Assembly: GCA_035295665.1 (NCBI GenBank)
Contig: DATGIQ010000584.1
Coordinates: 1 to 47,257, forward strand
From: DATGIQ01 sp035295665
GTDB lineage: Bacteria; Planctomycetota; Planctomycetia; Gemmatales; Gemmataceae
DNA length: 47,257 nucleotides
Direction of reading: 5' to 3'
Positions 29,801 to 38,622 of the stretch are shown piece by piece. A model generated the notes under the pieces. It saw nothing but the letters and a program-made list of their open reading frames with translations. It was not told where the DNA came from and ran no database searches. The translations under genes and the position numbers were made by a program. Each line of letters begins with the position of its first letter. Positions within the stretch are counted from its first letter, which is position 1.

Positions 29801-30364
29801 TTATCCCGCTGCCGGAGCCGGCGCTTCCGGGGCCGGCGTTTCCGCAGCGGGGGGAGCTTCCTCGGCAGGACGCTCACGCAAGGTTTTGATCTGGCCCGCA
29901 ATCTGGGCCCCCGGAGCCAGGATCTGGCTTACCACACGCGTCGCCGGACTCAGAGCCAACCCGATGACCCGCCCGATGGCCTCGGGCTTGGTCGGCATGG
30001 CCAGGGCCCGCTTGAAATCGATCTCTTGCCCTTCGGAAACGGCCGCCTTGACCTTGATCCGGTCGTTCTTCCTGATGAGCGCTTCCAACTCTTTGCTCAG
30101 TTCGGCCAGGCTGTTTGCGCCCCAAGCCAGCGTGGTCGGCCCTTCCCAGCAGCTATGGACTCCCATCCCCATTTCATCGAACACCCGCCGGGCCAGACTA
30201 TTCTTCACCACCCGCAGGCGGATGTTCTTCTTTCGAAGGTTGGCCCGGAGCTGGGTATCCTCATTGCAGCTGACTTTGCTGGTGCTCAACACGACCAGAT
30301 CGCGGATGTCCTGAAAGGTCTGCTTCAGGGCATCCATTTCCATTTGTTTGATGGCTTTACTCAT
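29801..30364 (-). CDS. rplJ: 50S ribosomal protein uL10
   Basis: A 187-residue protein that anchors bL12 dimers to the ribosome stalk base. Family features include SKAIKQMEMDALKQTFQDIR at the start, NIRLRVVKNSLARRVF and GPTTLAWGANSLAELSKELE. The tail (APPAAETPAPEAPAPAAG) is a low-complexity A/P run instead of the usual short end. It follows rplA by 45 bases. Length is a little above normal (about 165-180). Confidence 0.95.
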   Translation of the reverse strand: MSKAIKQMEMDALKQTFQDIRDLVVLSTSKVSCNEDTQLRANLRKKNIRLRVVKNSLARRVFDEMGMGVHSCWEGPTTLAWGANSLAELSKELEALIRKNDRIKVKAAVSEGQEIDFKRALAMPTKPEAIGRVIGLALSPATRVVSQILAPGAQIAGQIKTLRERPAEEAPPAAETPAPEAPAPAAG

Positions 30365-30409
30365 GGCAGGTGTTCTCCGACCGGGTGCTCGTCGCCCCAG
30401 GCGTGCTCC

Positions 30410-31381
30410 TTAGACGGTGACCGGGATACCAGGGCTCATCGTGGCAGACACCGTGATCGACTTCACATAGTTCCCTTTGACGCCGGACGGTTTGACCGAC
30501 CGGATCTGATCGACAAACGTCGTGATGTTGGCGACCAACTTGTCATCATCAAAACTCATCTTGCCGACACCCGCATGGACATTCCCACCCTTATCGGCGC
30601 GGAACTCCACTTTGCCGGCTTTGAACTCCCGCACACTGGCGGCCACATCGCCACCGGCCGTCACGACCGTGCCGGCCTTGGGCGTCGGCATCAGGCCGCG
30701 CGGACCCAGGATCTTGCCGAGCCGGCTGACCATGCCCATCATGTCCTGCGTGGCCAGGGCCACATCGAAATCGAGCCAGCCTTCTTGCTGAATCTTCTTG
30801 ATCAGATCGTCGCCGCCGGCATAATCGGCTCCGGCTTCTTTAGCCTTGCCCACGTTGTCGCCTTGGCAAAACACGAGCACTCGGACCGCTTTGCCGATCC
30901 CATGCGGCAGCGGCACGCTGCCGCGCACCATCTGATCATTTTGGGTCGTGTCAATTCCCAGGGACATATGGATTTCGACTGTTTCGTCGAATTTGGCGCG
31001 CTTGGCCTGTTTGAGCAGACCGATGGCTCGCTTGAGGGGCACGGGGCCTTCCTTGGTTAACTTCTGGTGCAAGTTGCGCAGGTGGTTCTTCAGTTTCTTG
31101 CCCAACGGTGGCGCATGGCCGGGCTGTTTTTTGCGCTTCTTGACTTCGCCATCGGCGGTTGGTTTGGCTGGCGGGGGAGCGGCCGGAGTCGTCGCCTCGG
31201 GAGGAGGCGGTGCCGACGGCGCAGCCGGCGCGGCGGCCGTCTCGGCACCCGGGGCAGTCTTGCCTTTGGGTGCTTTGGCCTTTTTCGGTTCCTTCTTTGC
31301 CGCCGGCGCCTCCGCAGCAGCCGGTGCCGCCGAAGTGGCTTCCGGTGTCTCGGCGGGGGCGGTGGACTGTTTCTTCGCCAT
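30410..31381 (-). CDS. rplA: 50S ribosomal protein uL1 with long N-terminal extension
   Basis: A 323-residue uL1, against about 230 in most bacteria. The normal domain starts near residue 95 (KKLKNHLRNLHQKL) and includes FDETVEIHMSLGID, LGKILGPRGLMPTPKAGTVV and the C-terminal PSGVKGNYVKSITVSATMSP. The first 95 residues are low-complexity, alternating A/P/E-rich and lysine-rich stretches (KKEPKKAKAPKGK, VKKRKKQ). uL1 lines the E-site and represses its own operon by binding mRNA. The extension is positively charged and might add RNA contacts. It follows rplK closely (the rplA start codon is four bases after the rplK stop). Confidence 0.95.
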   Translation of the reverse strand: MAKKQSTAPAETPEATSAAPAAAEAPAAKKEPKKAKAPKGKTAPGAETAAAPAAPSAPPPPEATTPAAPPPAKPTADGEVKKRKKQPGHAPPLGKKLKNHLRNLHQKLTKEGPVPLKRAIGLLKQAKRAKFDETVEIHMSLGIDTTQNDQMVRGSVPLPHGIGKAVRVLVFCQGDNVGKAKEAGADYAGGDDLIKKIQQEGWLDFDVALATQDMMGMVSRLGKILGPRGLMPTPKAGTVVTAGGDVAASVREFKAGKVEFRADKGGNVHAGVGKMSFDDDKLVANITTFVDQIRSVKPSGVKGNYVKSITVSATMSPGIPVTV

Positions 31382-31385
31382 CTAC

Positions 31386-31850
31386 TCAAGCCTCCACGGT
31401 GATTCCCATGCTGCGAGCCGTGCCTTCCACGATCCGCACGGCATGATCCAGGTCACGGGCATTCAGGTCTTGAAGTTTCTTCTTCGCGATTTCCTGAACC
31501 TGACCCGGATTGACTTTGAACCCTTTGTACTTCCCGCTCCCCTTGGTCTTTTCTTCGGCGGCGATCAACTCGCCCCCCCGTTTCTTTTCCAAGGGGATCC
31601 CGGCCGCTTGCTTCAAGAGCACTGCCGCCGGAGGACTTTTGACGATGAATTCGAAGCTCCGGTCGGAATAGACCGTAATGACGACCGGCACGGTGATGCC
31701 GCGCATCTCCTTGGTGCGGTCGTTAAACTGCGTCACGAACGCACCGATGTTGACTCCATGTTGACCCAGCGCCGGTCCGACGGGCGGTGCCGGTGTTGCT
31801 TGTCCGCCGGTGACCTGCAAGCGGATTTGGGCTGCTACCTGTCTTGCCAT
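31386..31850 (-). CDS. rplK: 50S ribosomal protein uL11
   Basis: A 154-residue protein of the GTPase-associated centre, the target of thiostrepton together with 23S rRNA. Its hallmark PAPPVGPALGQHGVNIGAF is at about residues 20-38 and is unchanged. The C-terminal RNA-binding domain is standard (VQEIAKKKLQDLNARDLDHA). Slightly longer than the usual 141. It lies 66 bases after nusG and starts the rplKAJL series. Confidence 0.97.
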   Translation of the reverse strand: MARQVAAQIRLQVTGGQATPAPPVGPALGQHGVNIGAFVTQFNDRTKEMRGITVPVVITVYSDRSFEFIVKSPPAAVLLKQAAGIPLEKKRGGELIAAEEKTKGSGKYKGFKVNPGQVQEIAKKKLQDLNARDLDHAVRIVEGTARSMGITVEA

Positions 31851-31916
31851 CGTCTTTCCTTCTAGGTTTCGGGTTGGCTCGCTCCACCACGACAGGGCAA
31901 ACCGTCACGAAGCTCC

Positions 31917-32660
31917 TTACACATGCTCGACTTGCCAGTATTCCAATTCGACCGGCACCGGCCGGCCAAAAATCGTCAGCTCGACGCGCACCAAACCCTT
32001 CGCTTCAAGCAGATCCTTGACTTCGCCTTCCATGCCGGCAAACGTTCCATCCTTGACCTTGACGCGATCGCCACGGTCGTATTTCGGTTTGGCATGAGCA
32101 ATGCCGGGGACATGCTCTCCCTGGCGTCCCTTCATGCGCTCGACCTCCCGGTCCGACATGGGCGGCGGCGGGTGATTGAGACTGCCACCGACGAAGTCGC
32201 CGACGCCGGAAGTCTCCCGGAAGAGGTAAAGTATGCGGTCGTTGTATTCCACCTCGACCATCAGGTAGCCCGGATAGAGTTTGCGTTCCCGGACCACGCG
32301 CTTGCCATTGCGCATCTCCGTCACTTTCTCGACGGGGATGATGATCTGGCCGAAGTAATCCTCGAGGCCCTCAATTTTCACGCGGCGTTCGATGGCTTCC
32401 TTGATCGATTCCTCCCGGCCGCTTTGCACCTTGACCACATACCAGCGTTTGTTACTCTCGCCGGCAGGTTCCTCCGGTTCGTTCTCCTCCTCGGCCGTCG
32501 GCGGCGCCGGCGGGTCCGGCGGTTCGGCGCCGGCTGCATGATCACCGGTTCCCTCGGACGCAGTCGGAGCTTGCGGTTCCGATCCTTGCTGCGATTCCGC
32601 TGTGGATTTATCCTCCGCGCCGGACGGCGGGGTTTCCATCGTTGCCAGTTCTTCAGGCAT
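31917..32660 (-). CDS. nusG: Transcription termination/antitermination factor NusG, N-terminally extended
   Basis: A 247-residue NusG, against about 180 usually. Residues 71-178 are the NGN domain that binds the RNA polymerase clamp (KRWYVVKVQSGREESIKEAI, KLYPGYLMVEVEYNDRILYL). About 195-225 is the KOW motif (YDRGDRVKVKDGTFAGMEGE). The first 70 residues are acidic and rich in E, P and A (EEENEPEEPAGE). GGGAGAG lies eight bases before the ATG, so the extended form is really translated. NusG couples transcription to termination and translation; the acidic arm could touch the polymerase or ribosome, but this is only inference. The gene follows secE, the standard order. Confidence 0.94.
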   Translation of the reverse strand: MPEELATMETPPSGAEDKSTAESQQGSEPQAPTASEGTGDHAAGAEPPDPPAPPTAEEENEPEEPAGESNKRWYVVKVQSGREESIKEAIERRVKIEGLEDYFGQIIIPVEKVTEMRNGKRVVRERKLYPGYLMVEVEYNDRILYLFRETSGVGDFVGGSLNHPPPPMSDREVERMKGRQGEHVPGIAHAKPKYDRGDRVKVKDGTFAGMEGEVKDLLEAKGLVRVELTIFGRPVPVELEYWQVEHV

Positions 32661-32710
32661 GAGCCAATCTCTCCCGGCAGGGGGACGATTTTAGGGTCGT
32701 CGGCTGGGCC

Positions 32711-33844
32711 TCACCAATCGAGCTGGCCGCTTTGCGGCCCGCGGAGCAAGTTGTCTCGCCGTCTCGTCAGATCGTCAATTTGGCCCTCGAGCTCGGCCGC
32801 CTTCTCGGCGTTGCCCTGGGCCTTCGCATCTTCTTTCTCCTGGGTCAGCTTCTCAATCTGGGCGTCGAGGTCGCGCGTATCCACCCTTTCGGTCTGCAAG
32901 ACGTTGATCCACCGCCAGCTCAATACATTGATCCAAAGCGAGTCCATCGCGAACAAGAATCCCGTAAGCAGCAGCATCGTCGTCAAGACGACGACGGTGT
33001 CCTGCACGAGGCGGCGCCGCGTCGGCCAGGAAACCTTGTTCAGCTCTGCTTCCGTAGCGATCAGAAAATCCGCAAAAGCTGGGAAGCTCACGATCCGGTA
33101 CGCGAACCAGAGGGAGAACAGAGCCAACAGCAATGGCACCGTGAAACGCACATCGGGGAGCAAGAGGAGCGTTTTGCCGTGCGTGAATGGCAGCCCCACC
33201 TCCCAGTTCGCCGTCGCCGTCTCCAGGCTCCTGTGGCTGAGCAGCGTATAAATGCCGGAACCGGCGAGGATGAGGATCCCAAGAATTGTCCCACGCCGAA
33301 CGCGCTGCCCCTGCGTCCGCTTGTAAGCAATCGTGCTGAACCACCCTTGCTCTTCCACGGTGATCATCCAGCGCTCGAAGCCGGCCCGGAAGAACAACAT
33401 CCCGCCAGCGACCAGCAGCGCCACGCCGACGCCCACCGTGACGGCCACGCCCAGGATTGCTTCATTGGGGCTGTGGACCAGACTCCGCTCGAGGATGGTA
33501 CCGACCCAACGCGTAAACAGGCCAATGATCAGGACGCCGACAAGACCAATCACAACACCGGCCCGGAGTCCCGGAGGCGGATTTGGACCAATCAGGCGAC
33601 GACCCACGAGAGTCGCCAGGGCGGCAACCCCGAGCATGAGCAGCAGTCGCAAGGCGGCATCCACGAAGGACCCGGCCGTGCTCACCACGGCTTGTCCGAT
33701 CGTCTCCCGCCAAACCGCCGGTATGGCGTAAAGGATGGCCAAGCAAACGAGGACGTAGAATGTCCCGACCAAGCTGCCAAACCCCAAGCGGTTCAGCGGC
33801 TGCTGAGGTGCTGTCTGGGGCGTTGTTTTGACTGCCACAGCCAT
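32711..33844 (-). CDS. secE: Preprotein translocase SecE, with extra membrane helices and a C-terminal coiled coil
   Basis: A 377-residue SecE; the E. coli protein has 127 residues and most others about 60-70. The SecE core is at residues 256-310: AFADFLIATEAELNKVSWPT followed by the membrane helix VVVLTTMLLLTGFLFAMDSL. Before it lie about six extra predicted helices, near 21-45, 58-80, 93-113, 129-152, 186-203 and 233-252. After it is a charged coiled coil (ERVDTRDLDAQIEKLTQEKE, EKAAELEGQIDDLTRRR). Its place just before nusG and after tRNA-Trp fixes the identity. SecE clamps SecY, so the extra domain would sit beside the channel. Confidence 0.93.
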   Translation of the reverse strand: MAVAVKTTPQTAPQQPLNRLGFGSLVGTFYVLVCLAILYAIPAVWRETIGQAVVSTAGSFVDAALRLLLMLGVAALATLVGRRLIGPNPPPGLRAGVVIGLVGVLIIGLFTRWVGTILERSLVHSPNEAILGVAVTVGVGVALLVAGGMLFFRAGFERWMITVEEQGWFSTIAYKRTQGQRVRRGTILGILILAGSGIYTLLSHRSLETATANWEVGLPFTHGKTLLLLPDVRFTVPLLLALFSLWFAYRIVSFPAFADFLIATEAELNKVSWPTRRRLVQDTVVVLTTMLLLTGFLFAMDSLWINVLSWRWINVLQTERVDTRDLDAQIEKLTQEKEDAKAQGNAEKAAELEGQIDDLTRRRDNLLRGPQSGQLDW

Positions 33845-33860
33845 GGCTTTTCCTTACCCT

Positions 33861-33924
33861 TTTTTGATTTTTGATCCTTTGATGGGTTCGCCCGCACAAC
33901 GGCAAATCAATCAAAAATCAAAAA
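33861..33924. repeat. A/T-only inverted repeat between secE and tRNA-Trp
   Basis: TTTTTGATTTTTGAT (33861-33875) and its exact complement (33910-33924) are 34 bases apart, in the leader between tRNA-Trp and secE. A similar but shorter pair lies between two tRNA genes upstream (35722-35809). The RNA could fold into a hairpin. Function unknown; processing or termination are possible. Confidence 0.55.
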
Positions 33925-33930
33925 CTCCAA

Positions 33931-34004
33931 CAGGGGCGGAGCGACTCGAACGCTCAACCGCCGGTTTTGGAGACCGGTGCTCTACCAAATTGAGCTACAC
34001 CCCT
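33931..34004 (-). tRNA. trnW: tRNA-Trp (anticodon CCA)
   Basis: A 74-base cloverleaf. The acceptor arms AGGGGTG and CGCCCCT pair with one wobble and the anticodon arm has CCA in the loop. The T-arm loop has the usual TTCGAGT. The CCA end is not encoded. It lies between rpmG and secE, a frequent site for tRNA-Trp. Confidence 0.95.
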
Positions 34005-34093
34005 TCCCACTCAGGGGTCAATGAAAATAGGATTGGGAGAGCACAGAATCTCGCTTCCCATTTCGTCCTTCGCTGACTCCTGATTCCATCTCG

Positions 34094-34246
34094 TTACTTC
34101 TTGCGCGATTCCTTGTGGAGAGTATGCTTGCGTTCCTTTCGACAGTATTTCTTCAATTCGAGCCGATCCGCACCGCGCGTCTCTTTTTGCGCACGGTAAT
34201 TCCGGTTGCCGCACGCCGTGCATTCCAACCAGACGTATTCCCGCAT
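34094..34246 (-). CDS. rpmG: 50S ribosomal protein bL33
   Basis: A 50-residue bL33, too short for most gene tracks. It reads MREYVWLECTACGNRNYRAQ and then KKYCRKERKHTLHKESRKK. The zinc form has four cysteines (CxxC...CxxC); here C9, C12 and C35 are kept while the fourth position is E38, so zinc binding is probably lost or altered. GGAGGGG lies four bases before the ATG. It sits between tuf and tRNA-Trp, its usual place before secE. Confidence 0.93.
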   Translation of the reverse strand: MREYVWLECTACGNRNYRAQKETRGADRLELKKYCRKERKHTLHKESRKK

Positions 34247-34346
34247 AATTCCCCTCCTCAGCTGCATGTTGTTTAGCTACTTGCGTTTTGCGGCTCGGTG
34301 GTGGTCTCCGTGCACGAAACGCAAGCAAGAAGCATGCAGCGAACGG

Positions 34347-35561
<1,215 letters not shown>

Positions 35562-35635
35562 CGTTCCTCCGCAGGTTCAATTACGGTACGCCCCGAATCG
35601 GCTTCGGGGCAAAGGGTGGTGATTAGTTCCCCAAG

Positions 35636-35707
<72 letters not shown>

Positions 35708-35721
35708 ACGCCAAGGTCATT

Positions 35722-35809
35722 TTTTGATTTTAGATGTTTGAGGGCCGATGGGAAGAGAAGCGCGTCCCGCGCCCACCCCGGATCGGTCCGTCCACAACCA
35801 AAATCAAAA
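35722..35809. repeat. A/T-rich inverted repeat flanking the spacer between tRNA-Thr and tRNA-Gly
   Basis: TTTTGATTTT (35722-35731) and AAAATCAAAA (35800-35809) are exact complements, 68 bases apart, and the second touches the 3' end of tRNA-Gly. It repeats the motif of the inverted repeat at 33861-33924. Confidence 0.45.
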
Positions 35810-35881
35810 GCGGGTGATGGGATTCGAACCCACGACGATCTGCTTGGAAGGCAGATGCTCTGCCAACTGAGCTACACCCGC
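35809..35881 (-). tRNA. trnG: tRNA-Gly (anticodon TCC)
   Basis: A 73-base cloverleaf, acceptor GCGGGTG/CACCCGC, anticodon stem TCTGC/GCAGA with loop CTTCCAA. Equivalent to E. coli glyT. Confidence 0.95.
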
Positions 35882-35888
35882 AGTAAGT

Positions 35889-35972
35889 TGGGCAGGGAGG
35901 GATTCGAACCCCCGTAGGACTGAGTCCGTCAGATTTACAGTCTGATGCCATTGGCCGCTCGGCCACCTGCCC
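35889..35972 (-). tRNA. trnY: tRNA-Tyr (anticodon GTA)
   Basis: An 84-base class II tRNA with a long variable arm, acceptor GGGCAGG/CCTGCCC and anticodon arm CAGACTGTAAATCTG. Only seven bases separate it from tRNA-Gly, so the two are processed from one transcript. Equivalent to E. coli tyrU. Confidence 0.95.
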
Positions 35973-36088
35973 ATCCATGCTGGTCTCAGGCTATGCTCCC
36001 GGGCAATGGCCTCCCGAGGAGGGGACATCACAGTTTCGCTTGGCCGGTAGGCCTGCCTTCCTGGTTGATAGTTTTTCCCCGCTAGGGA

Positions 36089-36160
36089 AGCTAGCGGTGG
36101 GATTTGAACCCACAACCACTGGTTTACAAAACCAGTGCTCTGCCGTTGAGCTACGCTAGC
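36089..36160 (-). tRNA. trnT: tRNA-Thr (anticodon TGT)
   Basis: A 72-base cloverleaf, acceptor GCTAGCG/CGCTAGC, anticodon stem CTGGT/ACCAG and loop TTTGTAA. It is the first gene of the tRNA-tuf unit, like E. coli thrU, with its 5' end about 18 bases after the predicted transcription start. Confidence 0.95.
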
Positions 36161-36184
36161 GCAGCCTAAAACGCGGAAAGCGTC

Positions 36185-36213
36185 AGTATAGGAGGGCGGC
36201 ATGGGCCTTGCAA
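36185..36213 (-). promoter_or_regulatory. Promoter of the tRNA-tuf unit
   Basis: On the minus strand TTGCAA (36208-36213) is followed after exactly 17 bases by TATACT (36185-36190). Transcription should start near 36178. The discriminator after the -10 (GACGC) is G+C-rich, as in stringently controlled stable-RNA promoters. Confidence 0.7.
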
Positions 36214-36511
36214 GGCGAAATTGCCTTCCGGCCAAATTCCCACTCCCTATCTGATCAATCCGCATTCGGCAGCCGGGCGGCCATGCCCCGGCACCGCTCA
36301 CGGCCTGGCACATGGGCCCGCAGCTTTGCTGCACAGAGAGGCTGCGCCGGGCTCCTGGTGCTCATTATAAGGACGCGGCTTCCAGCTGCCAGGTTCGTTC
36401 CCGACTCTTCCGTTCTGCTCCGCCCAACAAATTGATCTGGCCGCCTACAATGATTCCAGTTAGCTCTCTTGTGCCGGACGTATCGGTCAGAACGACTTTG
36501 AGGGAACGCCC
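36214..36511. other. Intergenic region upstream of the divergent MFS gene
   Basis: About 300 bases with no gene. A TACAAT box at 36446-36451, roughly 60 bases before the MFS gene, could be its -10; the -35 is not clear. Confidence 0.4.
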
Positions 36512-37684
36512 ATGCTGGGTTTTCAGTCCATCACGGCGGTGACGATTTCGGGCGCGTTCGTGTTTGGCATGCTTCTCGTTTTACTCGAGAGCCTGCGGAC
36601 CATGTTGGCCAAACGCCTCAACCTCAGTGAAACGCGCCTCGATTGGTTGGTTGCCGCCCTCAACTTGACCCTTATTCCAATGATGCCCATCAGTGGCATC
36701 CTCTGCGATGACCTGGGAGTCAAAGGCGTTTTTCTGGTCGGGTCGCTCACCACCGTTCTGGCGGTCTTTGCCCTGGCGATGAGCACTACCACGGTCCGTA
36801 CCGTCGGTGCTATTCTCCTGGCCGGCGTCGGCGGCGCCTGTCTCAGCACGGCGAGCAGTGTGCTCATGAGCAAGGCCTTCTTCCCCGACAACGAGCCGGC
36901 TTCGCAGAACCTGGGCAACGTGTTTTTCGGGCTGGGCGCCCTGGTTACGCCTGGACTCATTATCACCTTGTTCCGGCGCCTGGATTACCGGCGAGCGGTC
37001 GGTGTCGTAGCGTTGCTCTGCTTGCTGCCGGCCTTTTTCGCGGCGTTTACCGAGCAGAGCGAATTCGAAACCATTGGCGGCGCAGCCGAATGGACAGCCA
37101 TGCTGCGAAATCCGATTATCTGGTTGGCCGGCTTGGTTTTCTTGCTCTATGGGCCATTGGAGGGAATGCTGAGCAGCTGGGCAACGCAGTATCTCACGGA
37201 TCGCGGTTTCCGGGCCCGGGCCGCGGTTTGGTTCCTGTCCGGGTTTTGGTTCATGTTCTTGGCAGCGCGGCTGGTGACGGCCCTGCTCCAAGAACAGGGC
37301 GATCTTCCCAAGAACTATTCGGGAGCATGGCTGAATGTCGGGTTGGCCCTGGCGGCCGCGGTGTTTTTGGGGAACATGGCGGGGGCTCGGACGGGCACCA
37401 GCGGAGCCGTGGGACTTCTGCTAGTCGGTGCGGTCCTCGGGCCGATTTTTCCGACGTTGGTCGGTATGCTGTTTGTCCATTTCCCCCATGCGCGGGGCAC
37501 GGCATTTGGGTCGATGTTTGCCATCGGCGCAGTCGGTAACCTCGTGTTGCCGCCCTTGATCGGCAGCTATGCGCGGAGGCGCACGGTTCAGCGGGCCCTG
37601 GTCATCGCGATGGTGATCGCGCTGTTGTTGGCTCTGGTTGCCTTGATTTTTTGCCTATGCTTACCGCTCTTCCGGGACCAATAA
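36512..37684 (+). CDS. MFS transporter
   Basis: A 390-residue membrane protein with about 11-12 hydrophobic helices, typical of the major facilitator superfamily. The first helices include ISGAFVFGMLLVLLESLRTM and LDWLVAALNLTLIPMMPISG; the loop between helices 2 and 3 has DDLGVKGVFLVG, a degenerate form of the MFS loop motif G-x-LaDr. The substrate cannot be read. GAGGGA lies about nine bases before the ATG. The gene overlaps the convergent one by 24 bases at the 3' end. Confidence 0.85.
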   Translation: MLGFQSITAVTISGAFVFGMLLVLLESLRTMLAKRLNLSETRLDWLVAALNLTLIPMMPISGILCDDLGVKGVFLVGSLTTVLAVFALAMSTTTVRTVGAILLAGVGGACLSTASSVLMSKAFFPDNEPASQNLGNVFFGLGALVTPGLIITLFRRLDYRRAVGVVALLCLLPAFFAAFTEQSEFETIGGAAEWTAMLRNPIIWLAGLVFLLYGPLEGMLSSWATQYLTDRGFRARAAVWFLSGFWFMFLAARLVTALLQEQGDLPKNYSGAWLNVGLALAAAVFLGNMAGARTGTSGAVGLLLVGAVLGPIFPTLVGMLFVHFPHARGTAFGSMFAIGAVGNLVLPPLIGSYARRRTVQRALVIAMVIALLLALVALIFCLCLPLFRDQ

Positions 37685-38155
37685 GCTCTCGGCCTTGCGG
37701 ATCTCTCGTAACTGTTGTCGGGTTTGTGGCGTGGCGGGGTAGATGCGCGGCCGGCCGGAAGGAAAACCCGGCGAGCGCGGCACCGGTACGATTTGATAGC
37801 CCTTTTCGCCAGAAGAAGCCAGCGCGAGGATGTACTCGCCGCGGCCCACCCAATCATCCCGGCATTCGGGCAAACGGCTTACCTGGATCTTTTTTCCCCG
37901 TAGGTCGTCGGTCTCTTTCCCCTGGGGCCAAAACACCTCGCGAATGGTAACCTCGGCGGGATCCTTATCGATTTCGTCAACCTGGGCAATGACATCGAGG
38001 CTGGAGACGAGGAACTGCGGCTGCGATAACACCACCGGCCGAGTGGCCCCGGGCGGCAGTGAAGATTTCATCGAATAAACCAGATATACCAGCCAGCCAA
38101 TCCACGCCGCAAACAGCACCCCCACGAGGAGGAGGCGCAGGGTGGCGGGTTTCAT
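37661..38155 (-). CDS. Membrane-anchored protein of unknown function
   Basis: A 164-residue protein with one N-terminal helix (LLLVGVLFAAWIGWLVYLVY) and a beta-rich remainder (PVVLSQPQFLVSSLDVIAQV, then VTIREVFWPQGK and KIQVSRLPE). Its ATG overlaps the TGA of the upstream Minf_1886-like gene as ATGA, so the two are translationally coupled; this decides the start at 38155. Function unknown, possibly a partner of the upstream protein at the membrane. Confidence 0.75.
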   Translation of the reverse strand: MKPATLRLLLVGVLFAAWIGWLVYLVYSMKSSLPPGATRPVVLSQPQFLVSSLDVIAQVDEIDKDPAEVTIREVFWPQGKETDDLRGKKIQVSRLPECRDDWVGRGEYILALASSGEKGYQIVPVPRSPGFPSGRPRIYPATPQTRQQLREIRKAESLLVPEER

Positions 38156-38571
38156 CGTCGCCACTCCGCTTCGTCCAGCTCAATTTGGAACTCCTGGACC
38201 AGGGCCTGGTCCAGGTCGAACAGATCCTGAAAGTCCGCGAGACTATCCTGATCGGATTTGCTCATCAAGTTCTCTTCCACCAAGTTGAAGACGATGTTCC
38301 CGATGTCCGCGGTGCGGTTGATGCCCCACAGCCGAAACACCACCCGCGCCATCAGGCCGAATTCGCGGACGGCCAAGTCCCGCACGCCGTGCACCAGCTC
38401 GCGCCCGGAAACGTGATATTGAGCTCCCGGATTGCTGCTATCTTCGGCCGGCACGCGGCCCAGGAGTTTTTGCGTATGACTCAAGGCGGCGAAGACAAAT
38501 TCATAAGCTTCGTACACATAACGGGGATCGCGCTGCAAAACCTGGGCAAGCCGAGCATGGTAAGTGGACAT
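38152..38571 (-). CDS. Minf_1886 family protein
   Basis: A 139-residue soluble protein of a small family named Minf_1886, conserved in planctomycetes and verrucomicrobia and without known function. Landmarks are YVYEAYEFVFAALSHTQKLL, HVSGRELVHGVRDLAVREFG and WGINRTADIGNIVFNLVEEN. The start at 38571 has GGAGGAG ten bases upstream; an in-frame ATG 48 bases earlier is less likely. It lies 51 bases downstream of the PSP1/RicT-like gene on the same strand and is coupled to the membrane protein downstream. Confidence 0.85.
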   Translation of the reverse strand: MSTYHARLAQVLQRDPRYVYEAYEFVFAALSHTQKLLGRVPAEDSSNPGAQYHVSGRELVHGVRDLAVREFGLMARVVFRLWGINRTADIGNIVFNLVEENLMSKSDQDSLADFQDLFDLDQALVQEFQIELDEAEWRR

Positions 38572-38622
38572 GAAACGGCAGCTCCTCCAACGAACAGGTT
38601 CCCATCGGGACTGTGTCAACCC

